Assembly: GCA_022770665.1 (NCBI GenBank)
Contig: JALEHL010000046.1
Location: 1 to 41,477 of the forward strand
Reading direction: 5' to 3'
Length of the DNA stretch: 41,477 nucleotides
Origin: Bacillota bacterium
Lineage (GTDB): Bacteria > Bacillota > Clostridia > Peptostreptococcales > Anaerovoracaceae
In this document: positions 1 to 8,070 of the stretch, one piece after another
Numbering within the stretch: position 1 is the stretch's first letter
Layout of the letters: every line of letters starts with the position of its first letter
The notes under the pieces: model-generated
The model's database searches: none
The model's input: only the letters and a program-made list of their open reading frames with translations
What the model was told of the DNA's origin: nothing
Program-made: the position numbers and the translations under genes

Positions 1-875
1 GATACACAGCGGCCATCTACGGAGCTCGCGGAGGACTTACTGTTCTGGTACTGGAACAGCTGTCGGCTGGCGGTCAGATGTCCCTCACATCCCAGGTTGA
101 CAACTATCCGGGATTCCCGGAAGGCACAGACGGCTTTCTGCTGGGAGAAGCCATGTGGAAACAGGCGGAACGGTTCGGCGCCAGGACGAAGCTGGCAGAA
201 GTCCAAGCCCTGCACCTGGCCGGTCCGCTGAAAACAGCAGAGACCAGCAGCGGCAGATTCTATGGCCGTGCGCTGATTTTCGCTGCCGGCGCCGTGCCGC
301 GGAAGCTGAACCTGGCAGGGGAAGAATCGCTGACCGGTCGGGGCGTTCATTACTGCGCTGCCTGCGACGGCATGGCCTACCGGGATCAGACGGTCATGGT
401 GGTCGGCGGCGGCAACAGTGCGGTGGAAGATGCGGTGCAGCTTTCCCGCCTGGCGAAAAAGGTGATTCTGGTCCACCGCCGTGACACCCTTCGTGCGGAA
501 AAAATCATGCAGGATGCACTGAAAGCGATGCCTAATGTGGAATATGTATGGAACAGTACCGTCACCGCCCTCCATGCCGCCGATACCGGCAGGCTTACCC
601 ATGTCACGTTGCAAAATCTGTCCTCCGGCGTCTTTTCTGACGTCCAAGCGGATGGCCTTTTTGTCAGTATCGGCAGGCAGCCAGCGTCAGAACTGGTCCG
701 CGGGCAGCTGGATCTGGATCCGGCCGGCTATGTGATTGCCGATGAAACCACCCGGACTTCCGTTCCCGGCGTGTTTGCCGCAGGAGACGTTCGGACCAAG
801 GCCCTGCGTCAGATCGTCACCGCGACCGCTGACGGCGCGGCAGCTGCATATTTTGCACAGAGATATCTGGCATGA
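1..875 (+). CDS. trxB: Thioredoxin reductase (3' part, cut by window edge)
   Basis: FAD- and NADPH-dependent reductase that keeps thioredoxin reduced in the cytoplasm. The 5' end lies outside the window; the open frame begins at base 3 and reads straight into it. The redox-active CxxC is in YCAACDG, directly followed by the NADPH-binding GGGNSAVEDA glycine-rich loop, which is the order of low-molecular-weight TrxB. The C-terminal FAD-binding part reads FAAGDVR, then LRQIVTATADGAAAA. Only the N-terminal FAD GxGxxG segment is missing. The next gene is on the same strand after about 90 bases. Other pyridine nucleotide-disulfide reductases are unlikely given the CAAC-GGGNSA layout. Confidence 0.95.
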   Translation, partial: YTAAIYGARGGLTVLVLEQLSAGGQMSLTSQVDNYPGFPEGTDGFLLGEAMWKQAERFGARTKLAEVQALHLAGPLKTAETSSGRFYGRALIFAAGAVPRKLNLAGEESLTGRGVHYCAACDGMAYRDQTVMVVGGGNSAVEDAVQLSRLAKKVILVHRRDTLRAEKIMQDALKAMPNVEYVWNSTVTALHAADTGRLTHVTLQNLSSGVFSDVQADGLFVSIGRQPASELVRGQLDLDPAGYVIADETTRTSVPGVFAAGDVRTKALRQIVTATADGAAAAYFAQRYLA

Positions 876-965
876 TTTGATGGGTGAATTGGCATATTAT
901 GTTGTTTATATGGCGTCATTTTTCTGCTATTCTTTCAGTATCTTATGAATATTGGAGGTAGGAAA

Positions 966-1760
966 ATGAAAAATGCAGCACTCATTACCGGATCCTACGG
1001 CGGACTGGGAACCTGTTTCGTAAATATTCACGCAGGGCGGGGCGGCGACCTGATCCTGGTTGGCAGAAGTCAGGAAAAGCTGGACGCACAGGCAAAGGAA
1101 GTATCGGAAAAGTATTCTGTTGCGGTGCAAACCATTGCCGTTTATCTTTCACAGGCCGACGCAGCGCAAACAATCTACGATACCTGCCGTCAGAAGGAAT
1201 GGCTTCCGGATATCATCATCAATAATGCCGGCTTCGGCGGTCAGGGCGATTTCGCAAGAGAGCGGACCATGGAACAGGATCTGTCCATGATCGCAGTCAA
1301 CATTGAAGCGCCTGTCAGAATCCTGAAGCTGTTTCTGCCGGATATGATCCAAAGAGGCAGCGGAAAGATTCTCAATGTCAGCTCTACGGCAGCGACCATG
1401 CCGGGGCCTCTGCAGGCGATATATTATGCATCCAAGGCTTTTGTTACAAGCTGGTCAAATGCACTCTGGCGGGAACTGAAAGGAACGGGGGTTACGGTCA
1501 CAGCGCTTATGCCGGGAGCCATGGAAACCGGCTTCGCCGATACCAGCGGCATGGCGGGAACCAAACTGTTTGCCCATCCGGTGGATCCGCTGCAGGTCGC
1601 AAAGGATGGGTATGATGGGATGCTTCAGGGTAAACTGAATGTTACCAGCGGACTTCCGGGGTGGCAGAAACCGATGATGACACTGGCACCGCTGTTCCCG
1701 AAGAAATTCATGCTGGACTTCGTATTCAGTCAGCAGATTGCAGGCAGTGCCAAAAAGTGA
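966..1760 (+). CDS. Short-chain dehydrogenase/reductase (SDR), DltE-like
   Basis: Probable NAD(P)-dependent oxidoreductase of 264 residues; the substrate cannot be told from sequence. The cofactor loop is TGSYGGLG near residue 8 (TGxxxGxG), followed by NNAG, the catalytic Ser in NVSS and the catalytic YxxxK in YYASK. An ATG seven codons upstream (945) is in frame, but GGAGGT at 953-958 is well placed only for the ATG at 966. The length is normal for a classical SDR and no residue is missing. It is followed after 10 bases by the remnant of an AraC-type regulator, which may once have controlled it. Confidence 0.88.
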   Translation: MKNAALITGSYGGLGTCFVNIHAGRGGDLILVGRSQEKLDAQAKEVSEKYSVAVQTIAVYLSQADAAQTIYDTCRQKEWLPDIIINNAGFGGQGDFARERTMEQDLSMIAVNIEAPVRILKLFLPDMIQRGSGKILNVSSTAATMPGPLQAIYYASKAFVTSWSNALWRELKGTGVTVTALMPGAMETGFADTSGMAGTKLFAHPVDPLQVAKDGYDGMLQGKLNVTSGLPGWQKPMMTLAPLFPKKFMLDFVFSQQIAGSAKK

Positions 1761-1770
1761 TGGTGGGAGA

Positions 1771-2438
1771 ATGAATCATTTTGTAATTGATGGAAAATAT
1801 AAAGATCTTCTGAAATATTGTGGGCTGGATGTCCGGGAGATCCTGCCTGCAAACTTCCCCTGTTTCTGGCAGAATCAGAATTCGCGTTTCTCATCGGCAT
1901 CCTGCGGAAAGCCACAGGCAAGTCTGTTGTGCCGGTGCGCGTGACGTTTGTCGAAATGCTGGCAGGCAGTGCTTTCGCAGACTATGCGCAGGTTATGCCG
2001 CAGCAGTCGACACACAATCGCATTACCTTCTGCCGGACTGATCTGGAGCTTCCGTTTATTACATATAATGAAGCAATGTGGGATTATTTCCAGCCGGAGC
2101 TGACCAGGCGTCTTGCAGATCTGGATGCGGAGGAATCTGTCAGCACCAGAGTTCGAAGCGCCCTCACAGAGCTGCTTCCTGGCGGACTTTTCAGTATTGA
2201 TGATGTGGCAGAAAAGCTGGGCATGTCCAGACGTACCCTGCAGCGCAAGCTTACGGAAGAAAACACCACCTTTCAGAAGCAGCTGAACAGCGTCCGGGAA
2301 GTCATGGCCCTGCATTACATTGAAAACACCAATATAAGTACGGCGGATATCGCCTACCTCCTCGGCTATTCCGAGGTGAATTCCTTCCTTCGCGCCTTCT
2401 CCACATGGACAGGAAAGAATCTCAGCGACTACCGGTAA
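1771..2438 (+). pseudogene. AraC-family regulator, internally deleted and frameshifted
   Basis: Remnant of a regulator with an AraC-type ligand-binding domain and a C-terminal helix-turn-helix. An ATG at 1771, after GTGGGAGA, opens a typical N terminus (MNHFVIDGKYKDLLKYCGL). The frame is lost around 1840-1850, and the rest continues in another frame as KLPLFLAESEF to the stop at 2438. The piece after the shift (FLIGILRKATGKSVVP) resembles the second half of the binding domain, so about 90-100 residues also seem deleted; the family is usually about 330 residues. The C-terminal HTH is intact: LGMSRRTLQRKL and IAYLLGYSEVNSFLRAF. A short DNA-binding protein from an internal start is possible but unlikely. 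Confidence 0.75.
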
Positions 2439-2502
2439 GGGATTATTCCGCTCCGGCTGGAACTCAGGCGGTGGGGGCGCTGTTTCTTTTTCGATTCCAC
2501 AG

Positions 2503-3279
2503 CTACCAGCTGAGTCCGGCACCGGCCAGCAGGATCAGGCCGTACTGATCCCAGGTTTCAGACGTTCTGCCGACGCCCTGGCTTTCGGAGTCTCCGTCAT
2601 TGGAATATGTGAGTTTATCCAGCTCCTTTCTATCCCGGTCCCAGAGCCTGAATTGCCGGTCAAAAAGATGAAAGGATACCGGCACGATCTCCATATATGG
2701 CGTGCCGTCTGTTTCTATGGCCACCGTGTAGGGCACGATGCGGCCGTCCTCCAGATAGACATCTCTGTCGTAGCAGGTGATTTCTACGCGCTCCATCTTT
2801 TCCGGATAGCGGCAGGAAAAGAATACGGTCACTGCCTCTGATCCGTCTCCGCCCCCAAAGAATCCCATAGATTCGTCCTTCAGGCTGACATCATGAACCG
2901 GGACAGAATAATCATACAGGGTACTTTCCACCGGCACATATCTGCCATTGATGCCCCGCTCGAACAGGACGATGCCGTTCCATGATTCGTCGCTGCTGTT
3001 TTTTTTGTCGCTGCTGTTTTCCGGGCTGCTGCTCTCCTCTGCGCCGGTGCTGCGGCACAGCAGAACCAGATCTCCTTTCCCATCACAGGTTCCGTCTGCA
3101 CCGGGGATCTCTTTGAGTATGATGGCTTCCAGCTCTTTTCCTGTATATTCGCTGGCGGCCTGTACCAGAGCATCTTCTGTCCCCACCGTATCATAACGAA
3201 GGAAATAAAGCACGACAACCAGAACCACCGCCGCGAGAAGCGGTGCGAGACAACAGATTTTGCGAAGTGAATCTCTCAT
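2503..3279 (-). CDS. Membrane-anchored hypothetical protein
   Basis: Not recognised as any family. The 258-residue product has one N-terminal hydrophobic segment (about residues 9-28) after a positively charged start, so most of it should face outside. A low-complexity stretch around residues 80-100 contains the tandem unit NSSDKK/NSSDES, matching a short DNA duplication near 2985-3020. The rest is acidic and beta-rich with no catalytic motif that I can see. The start is supported by AAGGAGG seven bases upstream. It lies downstream of the HD-domain gene on the same strand with a possible terminator between, and faces the AraC pseudogene tail to tail. Confidence 0.7.
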   Translation of the reverse strand: MRDSLRKICCLAPLLAAVVLVVVLYFLRYDTVGTEDALVQAASEYTGKELEAIILKEIPGADGTCDGKGDLVLLCRSTGAEESSSPENSSDKKNSSDESWNGIVLFERGINGRYVPVESTLYDYSVPVHDVSLKDESMGFFGGGDGSEAVTVFFSCRYPEKMERVEITCYDRDVYLEDGRIVPYTVAIETDGTPYMEIVPVSFHLFDRQFRLWDRDRKELDKLTYSNDGDSESQGVGRTSETWDQYGLILLAGAGLSW

Positions 3280-3329
3280 GGCAAGCCCTCCTTTACTCTA
3301 TAATACAGATCAGCCAGCGAAAACCCACG

Positions 3330-3386
3330 AAAAAAGTGCAGCCCAGTTCTGCCTTTTTCCACGGAGGCGGTTTCTGTTCTGCACTC
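3330..3386 (-). terminator. Possible terminator after the HD-domain gene
   Basis: On the minus strand AGTGCAG (3385-3379) can pair with CTGCACT (3341-3335), followed at once by TTTTTT. The enclosed loop is about 37 bases and holds a smaller imperfect pairing (AAAAAGGCAG with CTGCACTTTTT). It is weaker than a textbook terminator. Confidence 0.4.
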
Positions 3387-3433
3387 TTTTTCAGTTTATT
3401 CCATAATTTTTTCCTGGATTTTCGGGCATCGGT

Positions 3434-3991
3434 TTATGCCTGGGCGTCTTCGCAGGTCTTCATGGCTTCCAGCGTCTCGGAAAGCAGCTGATCCAGATCC
3501 CATCCCAGCATTTCGGCGCCCTGGATGATGACGTCACGGTCGCAGCCTGCTGCAAACCGTTTATCCTTGAACTTCTTTTTCAGAGATTTCAGTTCCATAT
3601 CCTGCACGCTTTTGGACGGCCGCATGAGGGCTGCCGCACCGATGAGCCCGGTCAGTTCGTCGCAGGCAAAGAGCACCTTCTCCATTTCCAGCTCCGGCTT
3701 CACATCGACGCAGAGACCATAGCCGTGAGAAACGATCGCATGGATCATATCCTCCTCCACGCCGCCTTCCCGCAGAAGCTCCGGCGCCTTCCTGCAGTGC
3801 TCTTCCGGCCACATTTCGAAATCAATGTCGTGAAGGAGTCCCACGATTCCCCAGAAATCGACCTGATCGCCGTAGCCCAGCTTTTCGGCGAAATATCGCA
3901 TGGTTCCCTCCACCATCAGGCCGTGGTGAATATGAAATTCCTCCTTGTTGTATTTTTTCAGAAGTTCCAGTGCTTCTTCTCTTGTAATCAT
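3434..3991 (-). CDS. HD-domain protein (predicted phosphohydrolase)
   Basis: Probable metal-dependent phosphohydrolase of 185 residues; the substrate is unknown. The HD signature is present in order: a histidine pair (HIHH) near residue 20, LLHDIDFE with the HD doublet near residue 54, IVSHGYG near residue 88, and a final Asp in FACDELTGLIGA near residue 110. This resembles the small stand-alone HD proteins of Clostridia. It starts 54 bases after the EamA transporter on the same strand and is probably cotranscribed with it. AGAGG lies seven bases before the ATG. Confidence 0.8.
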   Translation of the reverse strand: MITREEALELLKKYNKEEFHIHHGLMVEGTMRYFAEKLGYGDQVDFWGIVGLLHDIDFEMWPEEHCRKAPELLREGGVEEDMIHAIVSHGYGLCVDVKPELEMEKVLFACDELTGLIGAAALMRPSKSVQDMELKSLKKKFKDKRFAAGCDRDVIIQGAEMLGWDLDQLLSETLEAMKTCEDAQA

Positions 3992-4045
3992 GTTTCTGCC
4001 TCTTTTCTTTTTTATGTCAGTTTCTTTTCTTGTCCGTTATTGTCA

Positions 4046-4972
4046 TTATTGTCCGTTTGTAAGATCTGCGGATGCCTTTTTCTCCGGCAGGTTGGAAATG
4101 ATTACTGCAGCGAAGATTACCGCACAGCCCATCAGTTCTCTCGGCGACATGCTTTCATGAAGCAGAACCGCACCGGAAATTGCCGCGAATACCGATTCCA
4201 GACAAAGAATCAGCGAGGCTGCAGTCGGATCGGCATCTGCCTGTGCCACAACCTGTAATGTATACGCTACACCGCAGGATAACACACCAGCATAAAGAAT
4301 CGGCAGCCAGCAGTCGAGAATATTGCCCAGATCCGGATTCTCAAAGAGGAACATGCAGAAGATTCCCAGCACCCCGGAAACCAGGAACTGCACACAGGAG
4401 ATTTTCACTCCGTCCGCCTTTGGTGAAAAATAGTCAATAACCATGATATGTACGGCAAAAGCAACCGCACACAGTAATACCAGCATATCACCGAACTGCA
4501 GGCTGAAAGAAGAATCCGTCATGCAGAGTAGGTACAATCCCACCGCACCCAGGACCACGCACAGCCACATGATCGGTCTGACTCTTTTTCTCAGAATCAG
4601 ACTGATAATCGGTACAAATACCACATACAGTGTCGTGATGAATCCTGCCTTTCCGGCTGTGGTATAGCTTACGCCGAACTGCTGCAGACTGGAGGCTACA
4701 AACAGGGCGATTCCGCAGCACACGCCCCCTATGATCGCCATTCTGTCTTTCTGAAAATCAAATACCTTCTCATTCGCATGGTTTTGCCTGTTGCTCTTCT
4801 TTGTAAAGAAGATGATCACAGGAATCAGAACCAGGCCACCGATAAACGTACGGATTCCGTTATAGGTGAACGGCTCGATGTAGTCCATCCCGCTCTTCTG
4901 CGCCACGAAAGCTGATCCCCAGATGAAAGCCGTCAGAAACAGCAGAATGTTGCTCTTCATTTTTTTACTCAT
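4046..4972 (-). CDS. EamA/DMT-family transporter
   Basis: Integral membrane exporter of 308 residues with about ten hydrophobic segments in two EamA repeats. The first repeat begins FIWGSAFVAQKSG and the second begins after residue 150. This is the drug/metabolite transporter superfamily; the substrate cannot be told. AAGGAA precedes the ATG. A promoter (TTGCAT, 17 bases, TAGAAT) lies just upstream at 5013-5041. It is divergent from the cobalamin operon, and the HD gene follows after 54 bases. Confidence 0.87.
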   Translation of the reverse strand: MSKKMKSNILLFLTAFIWGSAFVAQKSGMDYIEPFTYNGIRTFIGGLVLIPVIIFFTKKSNRQNHANEKVFDFQKDRMAIIGGVCCGIALFVASSLQQFGVSYTTAGKAGFITTLYVVFVPIISLILRKRVRPIMWLCVVLGAVGLYLLCMTDSSFSLQFGDMLVLLCAVAFAVHIMVIDYFSPKADGVKISCVQFLVSGVLGIFCMFLFENPDLGNILDCWLPILYAGVLSCGVAYTLQVVAQADADPTAASLILCLESVFAAISGAVLLHESMSPRELMGCAVIFAAVIISNLPEKKASADLTNGQ

Positions 4973-5012
4973 AGCATTCTTCCTTTTCTTTCATAGACTA
5001 AGCCACAACTGT

Positions 5013-5041
5013 ATTCTACCAGACTTTCCCGCGGGATGCAA
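5013..5041 (-). promoter_or_regulatory. Promoter of the EamA transporter
   Basis: On the minus strand a -35 TTGCAT (5041-5036) and a -10 TAGAAT (5018-5013) are separated by exactly 17 bases, about 40 bases before the start codon. The -35 overlaps the left arm of the inverted repeat at 5032-5054. Confidence 0.55.
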
Positions 5042-5054
5042 CCGGGCCATCCCG
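5032..5054. repeat. Inverted repeat between divergent eamA and cobT
   Basis: CGGGATG and CATCCCG form a perfect 7-base inverted repeat with a 9-base spacer. It overlaps the -35 box of the EamA promoter and lies upstream of the cobT promoter region, so it may be an operator. A second small dyad, CCGGG-CCAT-CCCGG (5042-5055), overlaps it. Confidence 0.5.
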
Positions 5055-5065
5055 GCACAGAGGGG

Positions 5066-5094
5066 TTTTTTTTTCACTGCAGCTGTGATAAAAT
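5066..5094 (+). promoter_or_regulatory. Possible extended -10 promoter for the cob operon
   Basis: TGA-TAAAAT (5086-5094) fits an extended -10; the -35 position holds only a T run. The 166 bases between eamA and cobT contain no recognisable cobalamin riboswitch. Confidence 0.35.
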
Positions 5095-5138
5095 AGAAGA
5101 AATAAGAGAAAATGAAAAAAGGGAGGAACCGAATCATT

Positions 5139-6293
5139 ATGGAGCAACGACTGGATGAAATTATAGGCAGTATTGAAGAGCTGGGCAATCTGAGTGAAGA
5201 CGCCATGCGTCAGGCCACTGCCCGTCAGGAAGTCCTCGCGAAACCCACAGGGGCACTGGGAGAGCTGGAACAGATCTCCATCCGGCTGGCCGGCATCACC
5301 GGTCAGGTGAAAAATGAGGTGAAGAAACAGGCTATCGTCATTTTTTCCGCAGATAACGGTGTCGTAGAGGAAGGTGTTGCCTCCGCACCGCAGTCAGTCA
5401 CTCTGTCACAAACCATCAATTTTACGCGCCGTCTGACCGGTGTGGGATCCATGGCGAAATATTTCGGTATCGATCTGCTGGTTGTGGACGTGGGTGTGAA
5501 AATGGAGATTCCGGAAGAACTATATCACGATGAAATGACAGAACATCAGTGCAGCGACAGCGGCTGCCTGCAGGGGATCACCCGGAAGATCGTAAACCGC
5601 CGAATTGCAAACGGCACGAAAAATCTGGCGAAAGGACCTGCCATGACGAGAGAGGAAGCCGTGAAGGCGATCTGTACCGGTATGGAAGCAGTGGAAGCGC
5701 TGAAACGCTGCGGCTACCAGGTCTTTGGCGTGGGAGAAATGGGTATTGGAAACACCACCACTTCTGCCTGCGTTCTGGCCGCCCTCACAGGGATGACTGC
5801 AGAAGATGTCGTCGGAAGAGGCGGCGGGCTGAATGACGAAGGGTTTGCGAAAAAGCTCCGGATTGTTGATTCGGCGGTGTCACGGTGTAGAGATATGGAT
5901 GTTCCTGGCATTCTGGCAGAAGTCGGCGGTTTCGATATCTGTGCTATGACCGGTGCATTCCTGGGCGCTGCGTATTATAAGCTGCCTGTCGTTATCGACG
6001 GTTATATCTCTGCCGTAGCTGCGCTGGCTGCCTCCCGCCTTGCGCCGAAGTCTGCTGCCTTCATGTTCGGCTCCCATGTTTCGAAAGAAAAAGGATATCT
6101 CGTTGCAATGGATGCACTGGGTGTGAAACCGTATTTCAACCTGGGCATGCGTCTCGGAGAAGGCAGCGGCTGTCCGATCAGCTTCAAGATCATGGAAACA
6201 GCGTGCGCAACTATGAACGGAATGGCCACTTTCGCAGAAGGCGCCATCGATGCAGATTACCTGCAGGAAGCAAAGAAAGGAAACTTTTTCTGA
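5139..6293 (+). CDS. cobT: Nicotinate-nucleotide:dimethylbenzimidazole phosphoribosyltransferase
   Basis: Makes alpha-ribazole phosphate from a lower-ligand base and nicotinate mononucleotide, for the lower loop of cobalamin. The 384 residues carry KPTGALGELE near the N terminus, ADNGVVEEGV, the GEMGIGNTTTSA phosphate-binding loop, RGGGLNDEG, and the C-terminal LGEGSGCP segment with the catalytic Glu. An ATG nine codons upstream (5112) is also open, but GGGAGG at 5121-5126 serves the ATG at 5139 and the family length fits. It is the first gene of a six-gene operon, and its stop overlaps the next start (TGATG). Confidence 0.95.
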   Translation: MEQRLDEIIGSIEELGNLSEDAMRQATARQEVLAKPTGALGELEQISIRLAGITGQVKNEVKKQAIVIFSADNGVVEEGVASAPQSVTLSQTINFTRRLTGVGSMAKYFGIDLLVVDVGVKMEIPEELYHDEMTEHQCSDSGCLQGITRKIVNRRIANGTKNLAKGPAMTREEAVKAICTGMEAVEALKRCGYQVFGVGEMGIGNTTTSACVLAALTGMTAEDVVGRGGGLNDEGFAKKLRIVDSAVSRCRDMDVPGILAEVGGFDICAMTGAFLGAAYYKLPVVIDGYISAVAALAASRLAPKSAAFMFGSHVSKEKGYLVAMDALGVKPYFNLGMRLGEGSGCPISFKIMETACATMNGMATFAEGAIDADYLQEAKKGNFF

Positions 6294-6850
6294 TGAATTT
6301 GTTTATCAGCGGCGGATGTAAAAACGGCAAATCGCTCCATGCGCAGGAGCTCGCCCGGGATATGGCCCGGGAAAAGTGTGTTCCGTTATATTATCTTGCC
6401 ACGATGATCCCTGTGGACGAAGAAGATCGCGCCCGAATCCGCCGTCATCTTTCCGAGCGGGAAGGCTGGGGATTTGATACGGTGGAGCAGGGACGAAACA
6501 TCTGCGGATGTCTGACACCATCGGCACGTACAGTATCCGGCGCCCCGGTGAATCCAGGCGGCGTGTTCCTGCTGGACAGCGTCACCGCACTTCTGTCAAA
6601 CGAGATGTTCCCTCTGGATGGTCCCCCGGACCTCCACGCAGCAGAGCGTCTGGCAGAGGAACTTGCCGAGTTTGCCTGCCGGACCGGAAATACGGTTTTT
6701 GTTTCCGACTACCTGTATGCGGACGGCTGCCGTTTCGACGAGACCACAGAGGCCTACCGCCGCGGCTTGGCCCTGCTGGACCGCACGCTCGCCCGTCTGT
6801 GCGAACAGGTCATTGAAGTGTCCTTCGGCATGAAATACTATTATAAATAA
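6293..6850 (+). CDS. cobU: Adenosylcobinamide kinase / phosphate guanylyltransferase
   Basis: Phosphorylates adenosylcobinamide and transfers GMP to it, making the CobS substrate. The 185 residues match the usual CobU length. The P-loop SGGCKNGKS is at residues 5-13, and ARIRRHLSEREGW contains the histidine that accepts GMP in known CobU proteins. The late motif usually close to VSNEVG reads VSDYLY here. The start overlaps the cobT stop by one base, which suggests translational coupling. A second, shorter CobU relative lies downstream at 7664. Confidence 0.9.
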   Translation: MNLFISGGCKNGKSLHAQELARDMAREKCVPLYYLATMIPVDEEDRARIRRHLSEREGWGFDTVEQGRNICGCLTPSARTVSGAPVNPGGVFLLDSVTALLSNEMFPLDGPPDLHAAERLAEELAEFACRTGNTVFVSDYLYADGCRFDETTEAYRRGLALLDRTLARLCEQVIEVSFGMKYYYK

Positions 6851-6879
6851 AACGACTATAATACAGAAAGAATAAGACG

Positions 6880-7647
6880 ATGAAACTCATTACCGGATTT
6901 TTTATGGCGTGGGGAAACTTCCTCACCCTTCCCTGCCCGCTGAAGCGGTGGGACAACGATCTGAAAAACTATATGCTGGGATTCCTCCCGTCGGTAGGTC
7001 TGATCATCGGCCTGATCTGGGCCGGCGTCAGCCTGCTTCTGGCCGTGCTGCCGATCCCGTTCCTGGTGACGGCCTTCCTGCTGACCATGGTGCCTTTCGT
7101 CCTTTCCGGTTTTCTTCACCTGGACGGTTTCATGGACTGCTGTGACGCGATACTCTCCCGCCGTCCGCTGGAGGAACGGCAGCGGATTCTGAAGGATTCC
7201 CATACTGGTGCTTTCGCCGTGATCAGCGTGGTGTTCCTGCTGATGGGCTTCCATGCCTTTTTCTCCAGTGCGCTGAGCATCAGCATCGATTTCGTGGATC
7301 TCTGTCTGATCCCTGCCGTGAGCCGGTCCGCTTCCGGTCTCAATGTGCTGCTGCGTCGGCCTATGGGTACCAGCCAGTACGCAAAAGGGGAAGGTGCTTC
7401 GGACAGCAAACAGAAAAAAAAGGCTTCTGCCATTATCCTGGTGCAGCTGATCCTCTTCAGTGCAGCCGGCTTGCTGCTGGCGTCACAGCCGCTGTACACG
7501 CTGGCAGTGACCGGTGTCACCTTCCTGGGTGCTCAGCTTGCTGTAGCTCTCGCGTGCCGTCAGCTTGGCGGCATGAACGGAGACATTGCCGGATTCGGTA
7601 TCGTATGGGGCGAGCTGCTGGGCGTGCTGGCACTGGCCGTGATATAA
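6880..7647 (+). CDS. cobS: Adenosylcobinamide-GDP ribazoletransferase
   Basis: Membrane enzyme that joins adenosylcobinamide-GDP with alpha-ribazole or its phosphate, the last assembly step. The 255-residue protein is strongly hydrophobic with about six membrane segments. It has the family motif HLDGFMDCCDAILSRR near residue 82 and KDSHTGAFAV just after, and ends with the typical GGMNGDIAGFGI region. It begins 29 bases after cobU with only a weak AGAAAG binding site. Confidence 0.93.
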   Translation: MKLITGFFMAWGNFLTLPCPLKRWDNDLKNYMLGFLPSVGLIIGLIWAGVSLLLAVLPIPFLVTAFLLTMVPFVLSGFLHLDGFMDCCDAILSRRPLEERQRILKDSHTGAFAVISVVFLLMGFHAFFSSALSISIDFVDLCLIPAVSRSASGLNVLLRRPMGTSQYAKGEGASDSKQKKKASAIILVQLILFSAAGLLLASQPLYTLAVTGVTFLGAQLAVALACRQLGGMNGDIAGFGIVWGELLGVLALAVI

Positions 7648-7663
7648 AAAGGAGACTGCAATT

Positions 7664-8041
7664 ATGATTCTGATTTTTGGCGGCGCATATCAGGGGAAAC
7701 TGGATTATGCGCTGGAGACTTTTGATATCGCGCCGGATGATGTGTTCCGCTGCACCCGAGATGGCACGCTGAATCCGGAAAAAACCGTGATCTGCGGCCT
7801 TGAAGATTTTGTTTATTCCTGCACGGTACGCGGCACAGAAGCACGGGACGCACTTGCTTCCATGGTGCCTCAGCTTCGGGACAAAATCCTCATCGCAGAC
7901 GATATTTCCCAGGGGCTTGTTCCTATGGATGCCACGGATCGCGCTTATCGCGAGATGATGGGCCGGACGCTGATCTGGCTGGCACGGGAAGCAGACTCTG
8001 TTTACCGTGTATTCTGCGGGCTGGGGCAGCAGCTGAAATAA
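7664..8041 (+). CDS. Degenerate CobU-like protein
   Basis: A 125-residue relative of adenosylcobinamide kinase, much shorter than CobU. The P-loop is altered to FGGAYQGKLDYA, where Ser/Thr normally follows GK, and the RRH segment with the GMP-accepting histidine is absent. The C-terminal half keeps the canonical order: IADDISQGLVP, then RAYREMMGR and a final GLGQQLK. It sits 16 bases after cobS and 29 bases before the phosphatase, so it belongs to the operon. It may be a kinase-only enzyme, a partner of CobU or a non-catalytic paralogue; sequence alone does not decide. ATG follows AAAAGGAG. Confidence 0.75.
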   Translation: MILIFGGAYQGKLDYALETFDIAPDDVFRCTRDGTLNPEKTVICGLEDFVYSCTVRGTEARDALASMVPQLRDKILIADDISQGLVPMDATDRAYREMMGRTLIWLAREADSVYRVFCGLGQQLK

Positions 8042-8070
8042 AGAAATGAAAGTAGAAAGGAATCTGCTGC

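Noticed and set aside
2985..3020. Short direct repeat of GTCGCTGCTG
   Set aside because: A small in-frame duplication inside a low-complexity linker of the membrane-anchored unknown; no sign of a separate element.
5042..5074. Hairpin CCGGG-CCAT-CCCGG followed by T9 as a terminator
   Set aside because: The T run starts ten bases after the stem, and the flanking genes diverge, so no transcript should end there.
4973..5138. Cobalamin riboswitch upstream of cobT
   Set aside because: Searched for because the operon is for cobalamin; no B12-box element or adequate space was found.
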